From NCBI GenBank assembly GCA_016222825.1, contig JACRQF010000010.1:434001-498000 (forward strand): a stretch of DNA of 64,000 nt, given 5' to 3'. The translations under genes were made by a program, and so were the position numbers. Within the stretch, counting starts at the first letter, position 1, and each line of letters starts with the position of its first letter. The notes beneath the pieces were generated by a model, which saw only the letters and a list, made by a program, of their open reading frames with translations, did no database searches and had not been told where the DNA came from. Source of the DNA: Verrucomicrobiota bacterium (GTDB lineage: Bacteria > Verrucomicrobiota > Verrucomicrobiia > CAIQCK01). This document shows positions 9,138 through 25,268 of the stretch, piece after piece.

Positions 9138-9165
9138 TTCGTGATTCGTAATTGGTGATTTGTGG
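9138..9165. repeat. 7-nt tandem repeat between rplC and rplD
   Basis: Four 7-nt units follow each other without gap: TTCGTGA, TTCGTAA, TTGGTGA and TTTGTGG (plus strand). They begin one base after the rplD start codon, on its upstream side, and fill most of the 39-bp rplC-rplD gap. Confidence 0.65.
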
Positions 9166-9176
9166 TCCGGTCTGAA

Positions 9177-9929
9177 TTACTTCTTGGCCGGGGCTTTGGC
9201 CGGCGCGGCGCCCTTGGCACCTGCCTTGGCCGCGCCCTTCTTGTCGGCCGCCGTTACAGGCAGCTTCCGCTTCTCCGTGCCGAGTTTGATCGAGGTGCGA
9301 ACAATGACGTAACCGCCACGTGTTCCCGGCACCGAGCCTTGCACCAACAAAAGGTTTTCCTTCTCGCGCACCTGCACGACCTCCAGATTCTGTGTCGTGA
9401 TCCGCTCGTCGCCCATGTGGCCAGGCATGCGCTGATTGCGCCGAACCGTGCCGGGGAAGCTGCGCATACCGATGGCGCCAACGCGACGATGCCAGCCCTT
9501 GTGGCCGTGCGATTCAGGGCCGCCTTGCATGTGATGACGGAAAACGACGCCTTGGAAGCCTTTGCCCTTTGAGGTGCCAATCACGTCCACATACTGGCCA
9601 ACTTCAAACAGCGTCGGTCCGACCACTTCGCCGACCTTCACCTCTTTCGAGAAGTTACGGAACTCCCGAACGACCCGGCCGCAATGCGCGACGCCGTCCT
9701 TGACGACGTTGGCCTTGGCCAGATGACCCAACTCCGCCTTGGGCATCCGCTGCTGCTTCTGGTCGCCGAAGCCGAGTTGCACGGCATTGTATTTGTCCTT
9801 GCCCTCCTTGGTCTTCACCTGGAGCACTGTGCAAGGACCGACCTCCAACACCGTCACGTCGCGCAGGTTTCCCTGCGGATCATAGACCTGGGTCATTCCC
9901 AATTTTTTAGCAATAAGTCCAACGGACAT
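9177..9929 (-). CDS. rplC: 50S ribosomal protein L3
   Basis: L3 is one of the two assembly initiators of the large subunit and reaches toward the peptidyl transferase centre. It starts MSVGLIAKKLGMTQVYDPQG and contains GKGFQGVVFRHHMQGGPESH and MRSFPGTVRRNQRMPGHMG. The 250-residue length exceeds E. coli (209), largely through a C-terminal Ala/Lys-rich tail of about 30 residues. It is followed by rplD across a repeat-filled gap. Confidence 0.97.
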   Translation of the reverse strand: MSVGLIAKKLGMTQVYDPQGNLRDVTVLEVGPCTVLQVKTKEGKDKYNAVQLGFGDQKQQRMPKAELGHLAKANVVKDGVAHCGRVVREFRNFSKEVKVGEVVGPTLFEVGQYVDVIGTSKGKGFQGVVFRHHMQGGPESHGHKGWHRRVGAIGMRSFPGTVRRNQRMPGHMGDERITTQNLEVVQVREKENLLLVQGSVPGTRGGYVIVRTSIKLGTEKRKLPVTAADKKGAAKAGAKGAAPAKAPAKK

Positions 9930-9943
9930 GGTTTCGTTTCGGG

Positions 9944-10261
9944 TTAAATCTTGATGGTGATGTCCACGCCGGCCGGGAGGTTGAGCTTCTTCAACTCATC
10001 CACCGTCTTCGCCGTGGGGTCAATTATTTCCAAGAGCCGCTTGTGCGTGCGCATCTCGAAGGTTTCCATGGACTTCTTGTCCGAATGGACCGAGCGGTTC
10101 ACGGAGTGCCGCCAGAGCTCCGTCGGCAGCGGGATGGGGCCGCTGACACGCGAACCGGTGCGTCGCGCGGTCTCAACGATCTCGGCCACCGAGGCGTCGA
10201 GCAGACGATAGTCGTAGGCTTTCAGCCGGATACGAACACGTTGGGTTTGAGTCTCAGCCAT
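9944..10261 (-). CDS. rpsJ: 30S ribosomal protein S10
   Basis: S10 (NusE) is both a 30S head protein and a partner of NusB in boxA-dependent antitermination. The 105-residue product has [20 protein letters not shown] and the loop [20 protein letters not shown]. It ends [10 protein letters not shown]. It opens the S10 operon 16 bp downstream of fusA, so str and S10 operons are fused. Confidence 0.97.
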   Translation of the reverse strand: MAETQTQRVRIRLKAYDYRLLDASVAEIVETARRTGSRVSGPIPLPTELWRHSVNRSVHSDKKSMETFEMRTHKRLLEIIDPTAKTVDELKKLNLPAGVDITIKI

Positions 10262-10277
10262 AAATCAAAGAACAGGT

Positions 10278-12482
<2,205 letters not shown>

Positions 12483-12560
12483 GTTTTTCGATCCTCTGCT
12501 TAAAGACAAAAAATTCGCCCGGCCTGCTCGTCATTCGCAGCCTTGCGTCACTAGATTGAA

Positions 12561-13034
12561 CTACCACCGATAATGAGCAAACGCGCGATTGGCCTGCGCC
12601 ATCTTGTGCATATCATCGCGCTTCTTCACCGCATTGCCAGTGTTGTTGTAAGCGTCCAAAATTTCCGCGGCCAGCGCCTCGCGCATTGGCATCGCCTTGC
12701 GACCGTCAGCATAGTCCACCAGCCAGCGCAGCGCCAGCGACACCTGCCGCTCGTGCGGCACTTCCATCGGCACCTGGTAGGTGGCGCCGCCCACGCGGCG
12801 GCTCTTGACCTCCAGCTTTGGCCGGATGTTGTCTATCGCCTTCTGCAAAACATCCATCGGGTTGGCGTTCTCGATCTTCTGCGCCAGTTGCTCGATGGCT
12901 CCGTAAACGATCCGCTCGGCCGTCGTCCGCTTGCCGCTCTGCATCACCTTGCTCATGAGGACCGTCACCAGCGTGCTGCCGTGACGCGCGTCCGGTCTTA
13001 GCTCTCTTTTTGTTGCTCGATGTCTGCGTGCCAT
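12561..13034 (-). CDS. rpsG: 30S ribosomal protein S7
   Basis: S7 nucleates assembly of the 30S head and lies at the E site. The 157-residue protein starts MARRHRATKRELRPDARHGS. It shows VLQKAIDNIRPKLEVKSRRV and the beta-hairpin GGATYQVPMEVPHERQVSLA, and ends NRAFAHYRW. It lies between rpsL and fusA, as in the classic str operon. Confidence 0.97.
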   Translation of the reverse strand: MARRHRATKRELRPDARHGSTLVTVLMSKVMQSGKRTTAERIVYGAIEQLAQKIENANPMDVLQKAIDNIRPKLEVKSRRVGGATYQVPMEVPHERQVSLALRWLVDYADGRKAMPMREALAAEILDAYNNTGNAVKKRDDMHKMAQANRAFAHYRW

Positions 13035-13050
13035 AGATGCCGTGTTTCGT

Positions 13051-13470
13051 TTACTTCTTTGCTTCCGCTGCCGGAGCGCCCTTGGCGCCCGCCGCTCCGC
13101 CCTTCGGGCGTTTCACTCCGTATTTACTGCGGCTGCGACGGCGCTTCTCCACGCCTGTCGCGTCCAAGGTGCCGCGCACGATATGATAGCGCACACCCGG
13201 CAAATCCTTCACACGTCCGCCGCGCACCAGCACGATGGAGTGCTCCTGCAAATTGTGTCCCTCGTCCGGAATATAGGCGATGACTTCATAGCCATTGGTC
13301 AGCCGGACCTTGGCCACCTTACGCAAGGCTGAGTTCGGCTTCTTCGGCGTGCGCGTCATCACCTGCAAGCAGACGCCACGGCGAAACGGCGCGCCTTCCA
13401 GCGCGGGCGCTTTTGACTTCGCCTTTGCCTCGCTGCGTCCTTTACGAATCAATTGGTTGATCGTCGGCAT
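13051..13470 (-). CDS. rpsL: 30S ribosomal protein S12
   Basis: S12 monitors codon-anticodon geometry at the A site. The conserved loop [19 protein letters not shown], in which streptomycin-resistance changes occur in other species, is wild type at the Lys position. [19 protein letters not shown] is also intact. The 139-residue product carries an extra Gly/Ala/Lys tail of about 15 residues. A TATAAT box lies about 40 bp upstream. Confidence 0.97.
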   Translation of the reverse strand: MPTINQLIRKGRSEAKAKSKAPALEGAPFRRGVCLQVMTRTPKKPNSALRKVAKVRLTNGYEVIAYIPDEGHNLQEHSIVLVRGGRVKDLPGVRYHIVRGTLDATGVEKRRRSRSKYGVKRPKGGAAGAKGAPAAEAKK

Positions 13471-13511
13471 TTTTTCTTATTCAGTTTTCGTTCCGAAACA
13501 GAGCGCGCCAG

Positions 13512-13540
13512 ATTATAGAACGCCGCTGAGATTTCAAGAA
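13512..13540 (-). promoter_or_regulatory. Candidate sigma-70 promoter for the rpsL-fusA-S10 cluster
   Basis: On the minus strand a perfect TATAAT (complement at 13512-13517) sits about 40 bp upstream of the rpsL start in the AT-rich 102-bp rpoC-rpsL gap. With a 17-bp spacer the -35 is TTCTTG, a weak match. TTGAAA is also present but only 14 bp away. The region is much more AT-rich than its surroundings, which supports a promoter. Confidence 0.55.
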
Positions 13541-13572
13541 GTTATTCACAAATATTTCACTTTTCTGATTTC

Positions 13573-16500
13573 TTACGCGGCGGACTGCCCTTTCAGCAGT
13601 GCCGCGGCCTCCGTCAGAGACGGGAGCGCCTCCTCCACAGGCTCGCCCAGCAGGTTGATCTTGATGTTGCGATGCAACGGGAAGCCCGATCCTGCCGGAA
13701 TCAAGTGGCCCATGATCACGTTCTCCTTGAACCCGCGCAGATAATCCACTCGGCCCAGCGAAGCAGCGTCCGTCAGCACGCGCGTCGTGTCCTGGAACGA
13801 CGCTGCGCTGATGAAACTGTCGGTTTCCAGCGACGCCTTCGTCACGCCGAGCAGCACCGGTTGAGCTTCCGCCGGCTTGCCGCCGGCCTCCATGATCCGC
13901 TTGTTCTCGTCCTCGAACTCGATGCGCTCAATCTGCTCGCCCCAGAGGAACTTCGTGTCGCCCGGGTCGGTGATGCGCACCTTGCGCAACATCTGGCGCA
14001 CGATCGTTTCAATGTGCTTGTCGTTGATCGTCACACCCTGCAGGCGATAGACCTCCTGCACTTCGTTGAGCAGATACTCCTGCAACTCCTGCGGGCCGCA
14101 CACGTCGAGAATCTCGTGCGGAACCACCGGGCCTTCGGTAAGCTGCTGGCCCTTGCGAACGTAGTCGCCCTTCAGCACGATGATCATCTTGCCCGGCGGA
14201 ATCAGATGCTCCTCTTCCGCAGCGGTCTTCGGGTCGCGCACGACGAGATGCCGTTTGCCGCGCACCATGCCGGCGAAATCAACGATGCCGTCAATCTTCG
14301 CAATCTCCGACGCGTCCTTCGGACGCCGCGCCTCGAACAACTCCGCCACGCGCGGCAGACCGCCGGTGATGTCCTTGGTCTTTGCAATCTTGCGCGGCGT
14401 CTTCGCCAGCAACGCGCCAGCCTGAACCTTCTGGTTCTCCTTGACGACGATATGCGCGCCGGCAGGAATCGAATAGTTCGCAACCACCTGGCCCGATTCA
14501 TCCCGCAGGATGACCTGCGGATGCAGGTCTTCCTTGTGCTCGACGATGACGATGGACGGCATGCCCGTGGCCTCGTCGAGTTCCTTCTTCATTGTGACGC
14601 CTTCGATGACGTCGTGGAAGGCAACCGTGCCCGGCTTTTCGCAAAGAATCGGCACGTGATACGGATCCCACTGGCAGAACACTTCGCCCTTCTTGACCTT
14701 GCCATCGTCGGCGGCAGCCAACACGGAGCCGATGACGATGTTGTAACGCTCCAGTTCGCGGCCTTCGTCGTTGGTGATGATGACCTGGCCGTTCTTGTTG
14801 AGAACGATGTGCGACCCTTCCTGACTCCGCACGGTGCGCAGGTCCACATACTTGAGGATACCGTCGTTCTTCGCCTTGATCTGCGGCTGCTTGAACACCT
14901 GGCTCGCCGTGCCGCCGATGTGGAACGTCCGCATCGTAAGCTGCGTGCCCGGCTCGCCGATGCTCTGCGCGGCGATGATGCCGATGGCTTCGCCGAGTTT
15001 CACGGGCTGGCCGGTCGCCAGGTTGCGGCCGTAGCAACGGGCGCAACAACCCTCGCGCGTTTCACACGTGAGCACCGAACGGATATGCACCTTCTCAATG
15101 CCCGCCTTGTCAATCGCGGCGGCCGTCTCTTCAACGATTTCTTGATCGGCTTTGACGATGATCTTGCCCGTCAGCGGATCCTTGATGTCGTCCGCCGCGG
15201 TGCGGCCAATGATGCGCTCCGGCAGCTTGACGATTTCCTCGTCGCCTTCGTAGATGGCCTTGACCCAGATGCCCTTGGTGGTGTGGCAGTCTTCTTCCGT
15301 CGTGATGACGTCCTGCGCCACGTCCACCAGTTTGCGCGTGAGGTAGCCGGAATCGGCGGTCTTGAGCGCCGTGTCGGCCAGACCTTTGCGCGCACCGTGG
15401 GTGGAGATGAAGTATTCGAGCACGCTGAGACCCTCGCGGAAGTTCGCGAGAATCGGCCGCTCAATGATCTCGCCCGACGGCTTGGCCATAAGGCCGCGCA
15501 TACCGGCAAGCTGACGCACCTGGACCTTGTTACCACGCGCGCCCGAATCGGCCATCAACCACACCGGATTGAACTCCCGCTTCTCGTTATTGCGCTCCAG
15601 CGTGCGGAACATGACGCCCTGAATCTGGTCGGTGCAGTGCGTCCAGATGTCCACGATCTTGTTGTAACGCTCGCCGTCGGTGATGACGCCGCGCCGGTAG
15701 TGCTTCTCCACGTCAGCCACCTGCTTCTGCGCGCGTTCAATCTCCTCAACCTTCTCCTTCGGGATGATCATGTCGTCAATGCCGATGGAGATGCCCGCGC
15801 GGGTCGCCTCGCTGAAACCAAGCTCCTTCAACTTGTCCAGCAATGTCACGGTCCGGTCGTGCCCGCAAATCTTGTAGCAGCGCCAGATCATGTCGCCGAG
15901 GACGCTCTTGCCTACCGGCTTGTTGACAAAGCCCAACTCCGCCGGCCATATCTCGTTGAACACGATGCGGCCCACGGTGGTGTCTATGGTCTTCTTGGCG
16001 GGATCGCCGTAAATGGTCACACGGCCCAAGTCCGGGTTCTTCAACCGGACCATGTCGTGAGTCTTCAGCCAGCCCTCGGCCACCGCGAAAAACACTTCGT
16101 CGCGGTTGGCAAACAGCATCAGCCGCTCCTGCTCCTTCGCCGCGCGACCCATCGTCCGCGGATTTTGCGTCAGGTAGTAGCAACCCAGCGTGATGTCCTG
16201 CGTCGGCGTGGTGATCGGCTTGCCGTTGCTCGGCGAGAAGATGTTGTTCGGCGCGAGCATCAACAGCCGCGCTTCAAGTTGCGCTTCCGTCGAGAGCGGC
16301 ACATGCACCGCCATCTGGTCGCCGTCGAAGTCGGCATTGTAGGCCGTGCAGACGAGCGGATGAATGCGGATGGCCTCGCCCTCGATCAACACCGGCTCAA
16401 AAGCCTGGATGGACAAACGGTGCAGGGTCGGCGCGCGGTTCAGAAGGATCGGGTGGCCCTTGGTGACTTCCTCGAGCACGTCCCACACCTCCGGCACCTC

Positions 16501-17748
16501 GCGCTCGATCATCTTCTTGGCGGCGCGAACCGTGTGAACCAAGCCGCGCTCCTCGAGCTTGCGGATGATGAACGGCTCGAACAACGCCAGCGCCATCTTC
16601 TTGGGCAAACCGCACTGGTGGAGCTTCAGCTCCGGACCGATGACGATGACCGAACGGCCGGAGTAGTCCACGCGCTTGCCAAGCAGGTTCTGGCGGAACC
16701 GGCCCTGTTTGCCGCGCAGCATGTCGGAGAGCGACTTGAGCGGACGGTTGCCCGCGCCGGTGACAGCGCGACCGTGACGGCCGTTGTCCATGAGCGCGTC
16801 CACGGCTTCCTGCAACATGCGCTTCTCGTTGCGGATAATGACGTCCGGCGTCTTGAGTTGGAGCAGGTTGCGCAACCGGTTGTTCCGGTTGATAACGCGC
16901 CGGTAGAGATCGTTCAGGTCCGACGTGGCGAACCGGCCGCCTTCGAGCGGCACCAATGGCCGCAGGTCGGGCGGGATCACGGGCAGCACTGTCAGGATCA
17001 TCCACTCCGGCCGCGCTTTGCTGCTGGTGAAGCCTTGCACAAGCTTCAACCGCTTGCTGAGCTTCTTGCGGACCTGCTTGCTCTTGGTGGTGTTGAGTTG
17101 GATCTCCAACTCCTTCGCCACCTTGTTGAGGTCCACTTTCTGGAGCAGCTCGCGCACGCCCTCGGCGCCCATCTTCGCGACGAACTCGGCGCCGTATTGC
17201 TCCAGCGCCTCGCGATATTCCATCTCGCTCAGGAGCTGCTTCTCCTTCAACGGCGTCTTGCCGGCGTCAATGACGATGTAGTCTTCGTAGTAGATGACGC
17301 GCTCCAACGCGCGCGCGGTCATGTCGAGCATAAGACCGACGCGGCTTGGCAGACACTTGAAGAACCAGATGTGGCTGCACGCCACCGCCAGTTCGATGTG
17401 GCCCATGCGCTCGCGGCGCACGCGCGCCAGCGTCACTTCAACGCCGCAACGGTCGCAGATGATGCCGCGGTGCTTGATGCGCTTATACTTGCCGCAGTTG
17501 CACTCCCAGTCGCGGGTTGGACCGAAGATGCGCTCGCAGAACAAGCCGCCCTTCTCCGGCTTCAACGTCCGGTAGTTGATCGTCTCCGGGTTTTTGACCT
17601 CGCCACGCGACCACGAACGGATCGCATCCGGCGAAGCCAGTGTGATGCCGACGGAGTCGAACGCCTCGGACTTCTCCAGCCCCAGCGCCCGTCGCGCCGC
17701 GTCGGTGGAGAGTTTCTCGTGAACGTCTTTGACTTGTTGAGCACTCAT
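13573..17748 (-). CDS. rpoC: RNA polymerase subunit beta'
   Basis: This is the catalytic beta' subunit of RNA polymerase. The N-terminal zinc site is [20 protein letters not shown]. The Mg-binding active site is [15 protein letters not shown] near residue 455. The bridge helix/trigger loop region follows at [20 protein letters not shown]. The second zinc site is [15 protein letters not shown]. The product has 1391 residues, ends in an Ala/Leu-rich tail, and shows no large lineage insertion I can identify. It is 41 bp downstream of rpoB. Confidence 0.98.
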   Translation of the reverse strand: MSAQQVKDVHEKLSTDAARRALGLEKSEAFDSVGITLASPDAIRSWSRGEVKNPETINYRTLKPEKGGLFCERIFGPTRDWECNCGKYKRIKHRGIICDRCGVEVTLARVRRERMGHIELAVACSHIWFFKCLPSRVGLMLDMTARALERVIYYEDYIVIDAGKTPLKEKQLLSEMEYREALEQYGAEFVAKMGAEGVRELLQKVDLNKVAKELEIQLNTTKSKQVRKKLSKRLKLVQGFTSSKARPEWMILTVLPVIPPDLRPLVPLEGGRFATSDLNDLYRRVINRNNRLRNLLQLKTPDVIIRNEKRMLQEAVDALMDNGRHGRAVTGAGNRPLKSLSDMLRGKQGRFRQNLLGKRVDYSGRSVIVIGPELKLHQCGLPKKMALALFEPFIIRKLEERGLVHTVRAAKKMIEREVPEVWDVLEEVTKGHPILLNRAPTLHRLSIQAFEPVLIEGEAIRIHPLVCTAYNADFDGDQMAVHVPLSTEAQLEARLLMLAPNNIFSPSNGKPITTPTQDITLGCYYLTQNPRTMGRAAKEQERLMLFANRDEVFFAVAEGWLKTHDMVRLKNPDLGRVTIYGDPAKKTIDTTVGRIVFNEIWPAELGFVNKPVGKSVLGDMIWRCYKICGHDRTVTLLDKLKELGFSEATRAGISIGIDDMIIPKEKVEEIERAQKQVADVEKHYRRGVITDGERYNKIVDIWTHCTDQIQGVMFRTLERNNEKREFNPVWLMADSGARGNKVQVRQLAGMRGLMAKPSGEIIERPILANFREGLSVLEYFISTHGARKGLADTALKTADSGYLTRKLVDVAQDVITTEEDCHTTKGIWVKAIYEGDEEIVKLPERIIGRTAADDIKDPLTGKIIVKADQEIVEETAAAIDKAGIEKVHIRSVLTCETREGCCARCYGRNLATGQPVKLGEAIGIIAAQSIGEPGTQLTMRTFHIGGTASQVFKQPQIKAKNDGILKYVDLRTVRSQEGSHIVLNKNGQVIITNDEGRELERYNIVIGSVLAAADDGKVKKGEVFCQWDPYHVPILCEKPGTVAFHDVIEGVTMKKELDEATGMPSIVIVEHKEDLHPQVILRDESGQVVANYSIPAGAHIVVKENQKVQAGALLAKTPRKIAKTKDITGGLPRVAELFEARRPKDASEIAKIDGIVDFAGMVRGKRHLVVRDPKTAAEEEHLIPPGKMIIVLKGDYVRKGQQLTEGPVVPHEILDVCGPQELQEYLLNEVQEVYRLQGVTINDKHIETIVRQMLRKVRITDPGDTKFLWGEQIERIEFEDENKRIMEAGGKPAEAQPVLLGVTKASLETDSFISAASFQDTTRVLTDAASLGRVDYLRGFKENVIMGHLIPAGSGFPLHRNIKINLLGEPVEEALPSLTEAAALLKGQSAA

Positions 17749-17789
17749 GGTTGTTGAAACCTAAATTCTCGAAAGCTGTCTGTCGGTTG

Positions 17790-21638
<3,849 letters not shown>

Positions 21639-21820
21639 GGCTTTGTGACCTCAGTTACTGCCTTAAACTACTGCTACACCGGCTTTCTGACCATCCGGTC
21701 AAAAAGACAAGACTAGCCGTGCCGCCGCCCGCCTGTTCCTGACGAGCGGCAGCAGGCTGTCTCTTACAACTTGTCGTCCAAGGCAACCGCGCAATCGCGT
21801 GGCGCCTGGCCCATCGCAAT

Positions 21821-22204
21821 CTACTTGACCTCAACCTTCGCGCCAGCCGCTTCCATCTTCTTCTTGATGGCTTCGGCTTCATCCTTCGTGGCGCCTTCCT
21901 TGAGCGGCTTGGGCGCGCTCTCCACCAACGCCTTCGCGTCAGCCAGGCCCAGGCCCGGCACCACTTCGCGCACGGCCTTGATGCAGCCGATCTTGTTCGC
22001 GCCGGCATTCGCCAGAATCACGTCGAAGGTATCCTTGGCGGCAGCGGCAGGAGCGGCGGCGGCGGCGGGAGCAGCGGCGGCGGCCGCGACAGGCGCGGCT
22101 GCGCTGACACCCCACTCCTTCTCCAGCGTCTTGACCAGTTCCGCCATTTGCAGAACCGTCAGCTTGCTCAGGGACTCAATAATTGGTTTCAATTCGTCTG
22201 CCAT
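21821..22204 (-). CDS. rplL: 50S ribosomal protein L7/L12
   Basis: L7/L12 forms the flexible stalk that recruits translational GTPases. The 127-residue product has an N-terminal dimerisation helix pair ([20 protein letters not shown]). An Ala-rich hinge (about residues 36-57) follows, then the C-terminal domain with [20 protein letters not shown] and the motif [19 protein letters not shown]. It is separated from rpoB by 182 bp and from rplJ by 137 bp. Confidence 0.97.
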   Translation of the reverse strand: MADELKPIIESLSKLTVLQMAELVKTLEKEWGVSAAAPVAAAAAAPAAAAAPAAAAKDTFDVILANAGANKIGCIKAVREVVPGLGLADAKALVESAPKPLKEGATKDEAEAIKKKMEAAGAKVEVK

Positions 22205-22229
22205 TTTCTTCCTTTTCCGGTGTCGTCAC

Positions 22230-22272
22230 CGCGCGAAGCCCCGCGCGATTTGATCCCGACGGCCATCGGGAT
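22230..22272 (-). promoter_or_regulatory. Two adjacent hairpins in the rplJ-rplL spacer
   Basis: Two inverted repeats occur back to back: 22253-22272 (7-bp stem ATCCCGA/TCGGGAT) and 22230-22247 (6-bp stem CGCGCG/CGCGCG). They lie 26 bp upstream of the rplL start. Neither is followed by a T-run, so they are not simple terminators. They may be an RNA processing or stabilising element adjusting L12 relative to L10 output. That role is inferred only. Confidence 0.45.
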
Positions 22273-22341
22273 GACGATTTACCTGTGTTCGGTTGTGTTT
22301 TTTTCTCTGTTCTCTGCGCTTGGCCACGCGCAAAACTCTCG

Positions 22342-22899
22342 TTACGCCTTCGCCGGTTCGGCGGCGGGTGTTTCAACCGCAGGCGCTTCTTTGCCTTTCT
22401 TCTCTTCGTAAGCCTTGATGATCTGGACAAACTTCGACGCTGGCGCCGCCAGCACACGCACCAACTGGCCCTGCGGCGCAAGCAACAGGCCCAACAGCTT
22501 GGCGCGCAGTTCCGCGAGGCTCGGCAGGTCGGCAATTTCGATCACCTGCGCCGGCTGCAACAGCAACCGGTCCATCAGGCCGAGCTTGATCTTCGGGCGT
22601 TCAAACTCCGCCACGAACGTCTTGAGCACCTTGGCAGCGCCCGCGATTTCCTTGCCGGTGATGACGCCGGTCGGCCCCGCGAGCGCCGTGTCGAAGCCCT
22701 CGATGCCGCACTCCTTGCACGCCACGCGCAGCACGGAGTTTTTCACAACGTGATACTCGGCACCCGCGCCACGCAGCCGCTTCCGCAGCTCGTTGGCCTG
22801 CGCCACGGTCAATTTGGTGAAATCCACCAACAGCGCGAACGGCGATGTTTCGATTTGCTTGCGGGCGACTGCTGCCAGAATTTTTTTCTCCGGTCTCAT
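22342..22899 (-). CDS. rplJ: 50S ribosomal protein L10
   Basis: L10 anchors the L7/L12 dimers to the stalk base. The 185-residue protein starts MRPEKKILAAVARKQIETSP and contains TKLTVAQANELRKRLRGAGA and LAGPTGVITGKEI. The C-terminal helix that binds L12 dimers is followed by a Glu/Ala/Pro-rich tail. Only 7 bp separate it from rplA, so the long rplJ leader used for autoregulation in E. coli is absent at this position. Confidence 0.96.
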   Translation of the reverse strand: MRPEKKILAAVARKQIETSPFALLVDFTKLTVAQANELRKRLRGAGAEYHVVKNSVLRVACKECGIEGFDTALAGPTGVITGKEIAGAAKVLKTFVAEFERPKIKLGLMDRLLLQPAQVIEIADLPSLAELRAKLLGLLLAPQGQLVRVLAAPASKFVQIIKAYEEKKGKEAPAVETPAAEPAKA

Positions 22900-22906
22900 G
22901 ATGCTC

Positions 22907-23602
22907 CTAGCTCGTCAGAAATTCTTTGATGTCCAGCTTCAGCCCGGGGCTCATCGTTGAGCTGAGCGTGCAGCTCTCGATGTAGCGGCCCTTGGACGAA
23001 GACGGTTTGGACTTGGCCACCGCCTCGATCACGGCCTTGGCGTTGTCCATCATCTGCTCCTCGGTGAAAGAGGTCTTGCCGAACAACACGTGCAGGTTCC
23101 CGGCCTTGTCAATCTTGAACTCGACGCGGCCGGCCTTGAACTCCTTCACAGCCTTGGCCACATCGTCAGTCACGGTGCCGGTCTTCGGGTTTGGCATCAA
23201 ACCGCGCGGGCCGAGCACGCGGCCCAGCTTGCGCACCTCGGCCATCGCCTCCGACGTCGCGATGGCGATGTCAAACTCGGCCCATCCTTCGTTGACCTTT
23301 TTGATGAGGTCCTGGTAGCCGACGAAATCGGCGCCCGCGGCCTTCGCCGCGTCCTCGCCGCCCTTGGTGAAGACGAGGATGCGCACCTTCTTGCCGCTGC
23401 CGTGCGGGAGCGGGACGGTGCCGCGCACCATCTGGTCGGATTGCTTCGGGTCCACGCCGAGCTTGAACGCCAGTTCGATGCTCTCGTCAAATTTTGCCCG
23501 CGGCACTTGCTTCAACAGCTTGACCGCCTCGGTCAGCGTGTAAGCCTTGGTGCGGTCCACCAGTTTGGTCGCGGCGCGATATCGCTTGCTTTGTTTTGCC
23601 AT
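22907..23602 (-). CDS. rplA: 50S ribosomal protein L1
   Basis: L1 forms the mobile stalk that assists deacylated tRNA release. The 231-residue product shows LPHGSGKKVRILVF, GADFVGYQDLIKKV and GLMPNPKTGTVTDDVAKAVK, with KIDKAGNLHVLFGKTSFTEE near the end. Length and the order rplK-rplA-rplJ are normal. Confidence 0.97.
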   Translation of the reverse strand: MAKQSKRYRAATKLVDRTKAYTLTEAVKLLKQVPRAKFDESIELAFKLGVDPKQSDQMVRGTVPLPHGSGKKVRILVFTKGGEDAAKAAGADFVGYQDLIKKVNEGWAEFDIAIATSEAMAEVRKLGRVLGPRGLMPNPKTGTVTDDVAKAVKEFKAGRVEFKIDKAGNLHVLFGKTSFTEEQMMDNAKAVIEAVAKSKPSSSKGRYIESCTLSSTMSPGLKLDIKEFLTS

Positions 23603-23635
23603 TGCTTTAACTCCGGGCAGCGGTGCTTGAAATTC

Positions 23636-24061
23636 CTAGTCCACGACGTCAATGCCCATTGAACGCGCGGTGCCGGCGACCATGCGGAACGCCGCCTCGT
23701 CGCTGTTCGCGTTGAGGTCCTTGCCTTTCATCTTCACGATCTCCATCACCTGCTTGCGGGTGACCTTGCCAACCTTGTTGCGGTTCGGCACGCCGCTCGC
23801 CGTGGCGATGCCCGCCGCTTTCTTCAGCAGCACGGCCGCGGGCGGCGACTTGGTGATGAACGTGAACGACTTGTCCTGGTAAACCGTGATAACGACCGGG
23901 ATAACCAGGCCGGCCTGGTTCTTGGTGGCGGCGTTGAACTCTTTGCAGAACGCCATGATGTTAACGCCCTGCTGGCCCAACGCCGGACCGACCGGAGGCG
24001 CGGGGTTGGCCGCACCGGCCGGAATCTGCAGTTTGACTTGACCTACAACTTTTTTCGCCAT
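23636..24061 (-). CDS. rplK: 50S ribosomal protein L11
   Basis: L11 binds the GTPase-associated region of 23S rRNA. The N-terminal Pro-rich face reads [20 protein letters not shown] and the rRNA-binding C-terminal domain contains [13 protein letters not shown]. The 141-residue length is standard. It follows nusG in the usual order. Confidence 0.97.
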   Translation of the reverse strand: MAKKVVGQVKLQIPAGAANPAPPVGPALGQQGVNIMAFCKEFNAATKNQAGLVIPVVITVYQDKSFTFITKSPPAAVLLKKAAGIATASGVPNRNKVGKVTRKQVMEIVKMKGKDLNANSDEAAFRMVAGTARSMGIDVVD

Positions 24062-24109
24062 GGCTGTCCGTTATGTAAAAAATGAATCTTGTCCGTCTCT
24101 GCCGCGCCC

Positions 24110-24658
24110 CTAGGCGCGCTCGACCTGGCTATACTCCACCTCGACCGGCGTGTTCCGGCCGAAAATCGCCACCGACACCTTCAGTTTGCCGCGATCCGGG
24201 TCAATCTCCTCAATCACACCTGTGCAACTCAGGAACGGTCCTTCCGTGATCTTCACTTGATCGCCAACGTCGTAATTGACCTTCGGCTTGACCTTCTCGC
24301 CGCGTTCCTGAATCTGCGCCAGAAGGCTTTCCACCTCTTCCTTGCGCAGCGGCACTGGACGGTCGCCGCCGATGAAGCCAATGATGCCCGCCGTGTCGCG
24401 GATGAAATACCAGGGCTTTTCCATCAACTGGCCCTTCTCATCCAACAACAACATGTTCACCAGCAGGTAGCCGGGGAAGAACTTGCGCACCGTCGTGGTG
24501 CGCTTGCCCTTCTTGATCTCCGAGACCTTCTCCGTCGGAATCAGGACCTGGAAAATGAATTCCTGCATCTCCTCGGACTTGATCCGCTTGTCAATGTTCT
24601 CTTTGACCTTCTGCTCCTGGCCCGAGAGGGTATGAATAACAAACCACTGGCTTTCCAT
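24110..24658 (-). CDS. nusG: Transcription termination/antitermination protein NusG
   Basis: NusG binds RNA polymerase through its NGN domain and links it to Rho or S10. The NGN domain starts WFVIHTLSGQEQKVKENIDK. The polymerase-contact region FPGYLLVNMLLLDEKG is intact. The C-terminal KOW domain holds VGDQVKITEGPFLSCTGVIE. At 182 residues it is of normal size. It lies 19 bp from secE. Confidence 0.97.
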   Translation of the reverse strand: MESQWFVIHTLSGQEQKVKENIDKRIKSEEMQEFIFQVLIPTEKVSEIKKGKRTTTVRKFFPGYLLVNMLLLDEKGQLMEKPWYFIRDTAGIIGFIGGDRPVPLRKEEVESLLAQIQERGEKVKPKVNYDVGDQVKITEGPFLSCTGVIEEIDPDRGKLKVSVAIFGRNTPVEVEYSQVERA

Positions 24659-24677
24659 AGGTGCCTCTAGTTCCGCG

Positions 24678-24884
24678 TTACTTCAAACCCCAGGTTGTCA
24701 GGTGGCGGATGCTCCACGTGCCGGCAAAATCCACGATCGCCACCGCCAACGACAACAGGAGCACGGCGATAACCACCACGGCCGTCGAATCGCGCAGTTC
24801 GAGGCCCGTCGGCCAATTGCATCGCTTCAGTTCGTCGCCGACCTCGCCGATGTAACCGCGAATTGCAAGAAACGGGTTTTTCAC
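24678..24884 (-). CDS. secE: Preprotein translocase subunit SecE
   Basis: SecE clamps the two halves of SecY. This is the short single-span form (68 residues). The amphipathic motif EVGDELKRCNWPT is followed by one transmembrane segment of about 20 hydrophobic residues (VVVIAVLLLSLAVAIVDFAG). An upstream in-frame start would read into tRNA-Trp and was not used. It lies 22 bp downstream of the tRNA. Confidence 0.93.
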   Translation of the reverse strand: MKNPFLAIRGYIGEVGDELKRCNWPTGLELRDSTAVVVIAVLLLSLAVAIVDFAGTWSIRHLTTWGLK

Positions 24885-24906
24885 GATTCAGTTCTCTATT
24901 GTGGAG

Positions 24907-24982
24907 TGGCACGGCGGGAGGGACTCGAACCCCCAACCGTCGGTTTTGGAGACCGATGCTCTACCAATTGAGCTACCGCCGT
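24907..24982 (-). tRNA. tRNA-Trp (anticodon CCA)
   Basis: The minus strand folds as a 76-nt cloverleaf with acceptor ACGGCGG/CCGCCGT and encoded 3' CCA. The anticodon stem TCGGT/ACCGA encloses loop CTCCAAA, giving CCA. The T-arm is GGGGGTTCGAGTCCCTC. It sits between rpmG and secE, the same linkage seen in many bacteria. Confidence 0.97.
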
Positions 24983-25034
24983 AGCCTTTGCCAGTTCGGG
25001 CGCTCGCCGGAATCATCGCATCTCCAGCCACGCC

Positions 25035-25187
25035 TTACTTCGTCTCCCGGTGCATCACATGCTTTCCACACCAACGACAATACTTTTTGATCTCGAGTTT
25101 TTCTTTGCTCAACTTCTTATTGGCCGTCGTGCGGTAGTTACGCCGTTTGCACTCCGTGCACGCCAGGGTTATTTGTTCGCGCGGCAT
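25035..25187 (-). CDS. rpmG: 50S ribosomal protein L33
   Basis: This short gene encodes 50 residues starting [20 protein letters not shown] and ending [14 protein letters not shown]. The pairs CTEC and CRWC form the zinc-ribbon (C+) version of L33, which sits near the E site. The start is fixed by the normal N-terminus. It lies between tuf and tRNA-Trp, the conserved tuf-rpmG-trnW-secE-nusG order. Confidence 0.96.
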   Translation of the reverse strand: MPREQITLACTECKRRNYRTTANKKLSKEKLEIKKYCRWCGKHVMHRETK

Positions 25188-25268
25188 TATTAGCTCCTGC
25201 GCCCGATGCAGAGTTCACGCGTGGGGAGGAACAACGCCCTCAGCCCGCGCGCGCTCTGATCGAGGTCG

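Noticed and set aside
13672..17757. Long open frame on the plus strand across rpoC (1361 codons)
   Set aside because: It is an antisense shadow produced by GC-rich codon usage in rpoC; its translation is Arg/His/Leu/Val-rich without domain features, and rpoC motifs are clear on the other strand.
21639..21820. Possible gene or terminator between rplL and rpoB
   Set aside because: The 182-bp gap has no convincing frame, and only a weak short inverted repeat, without a T-run.
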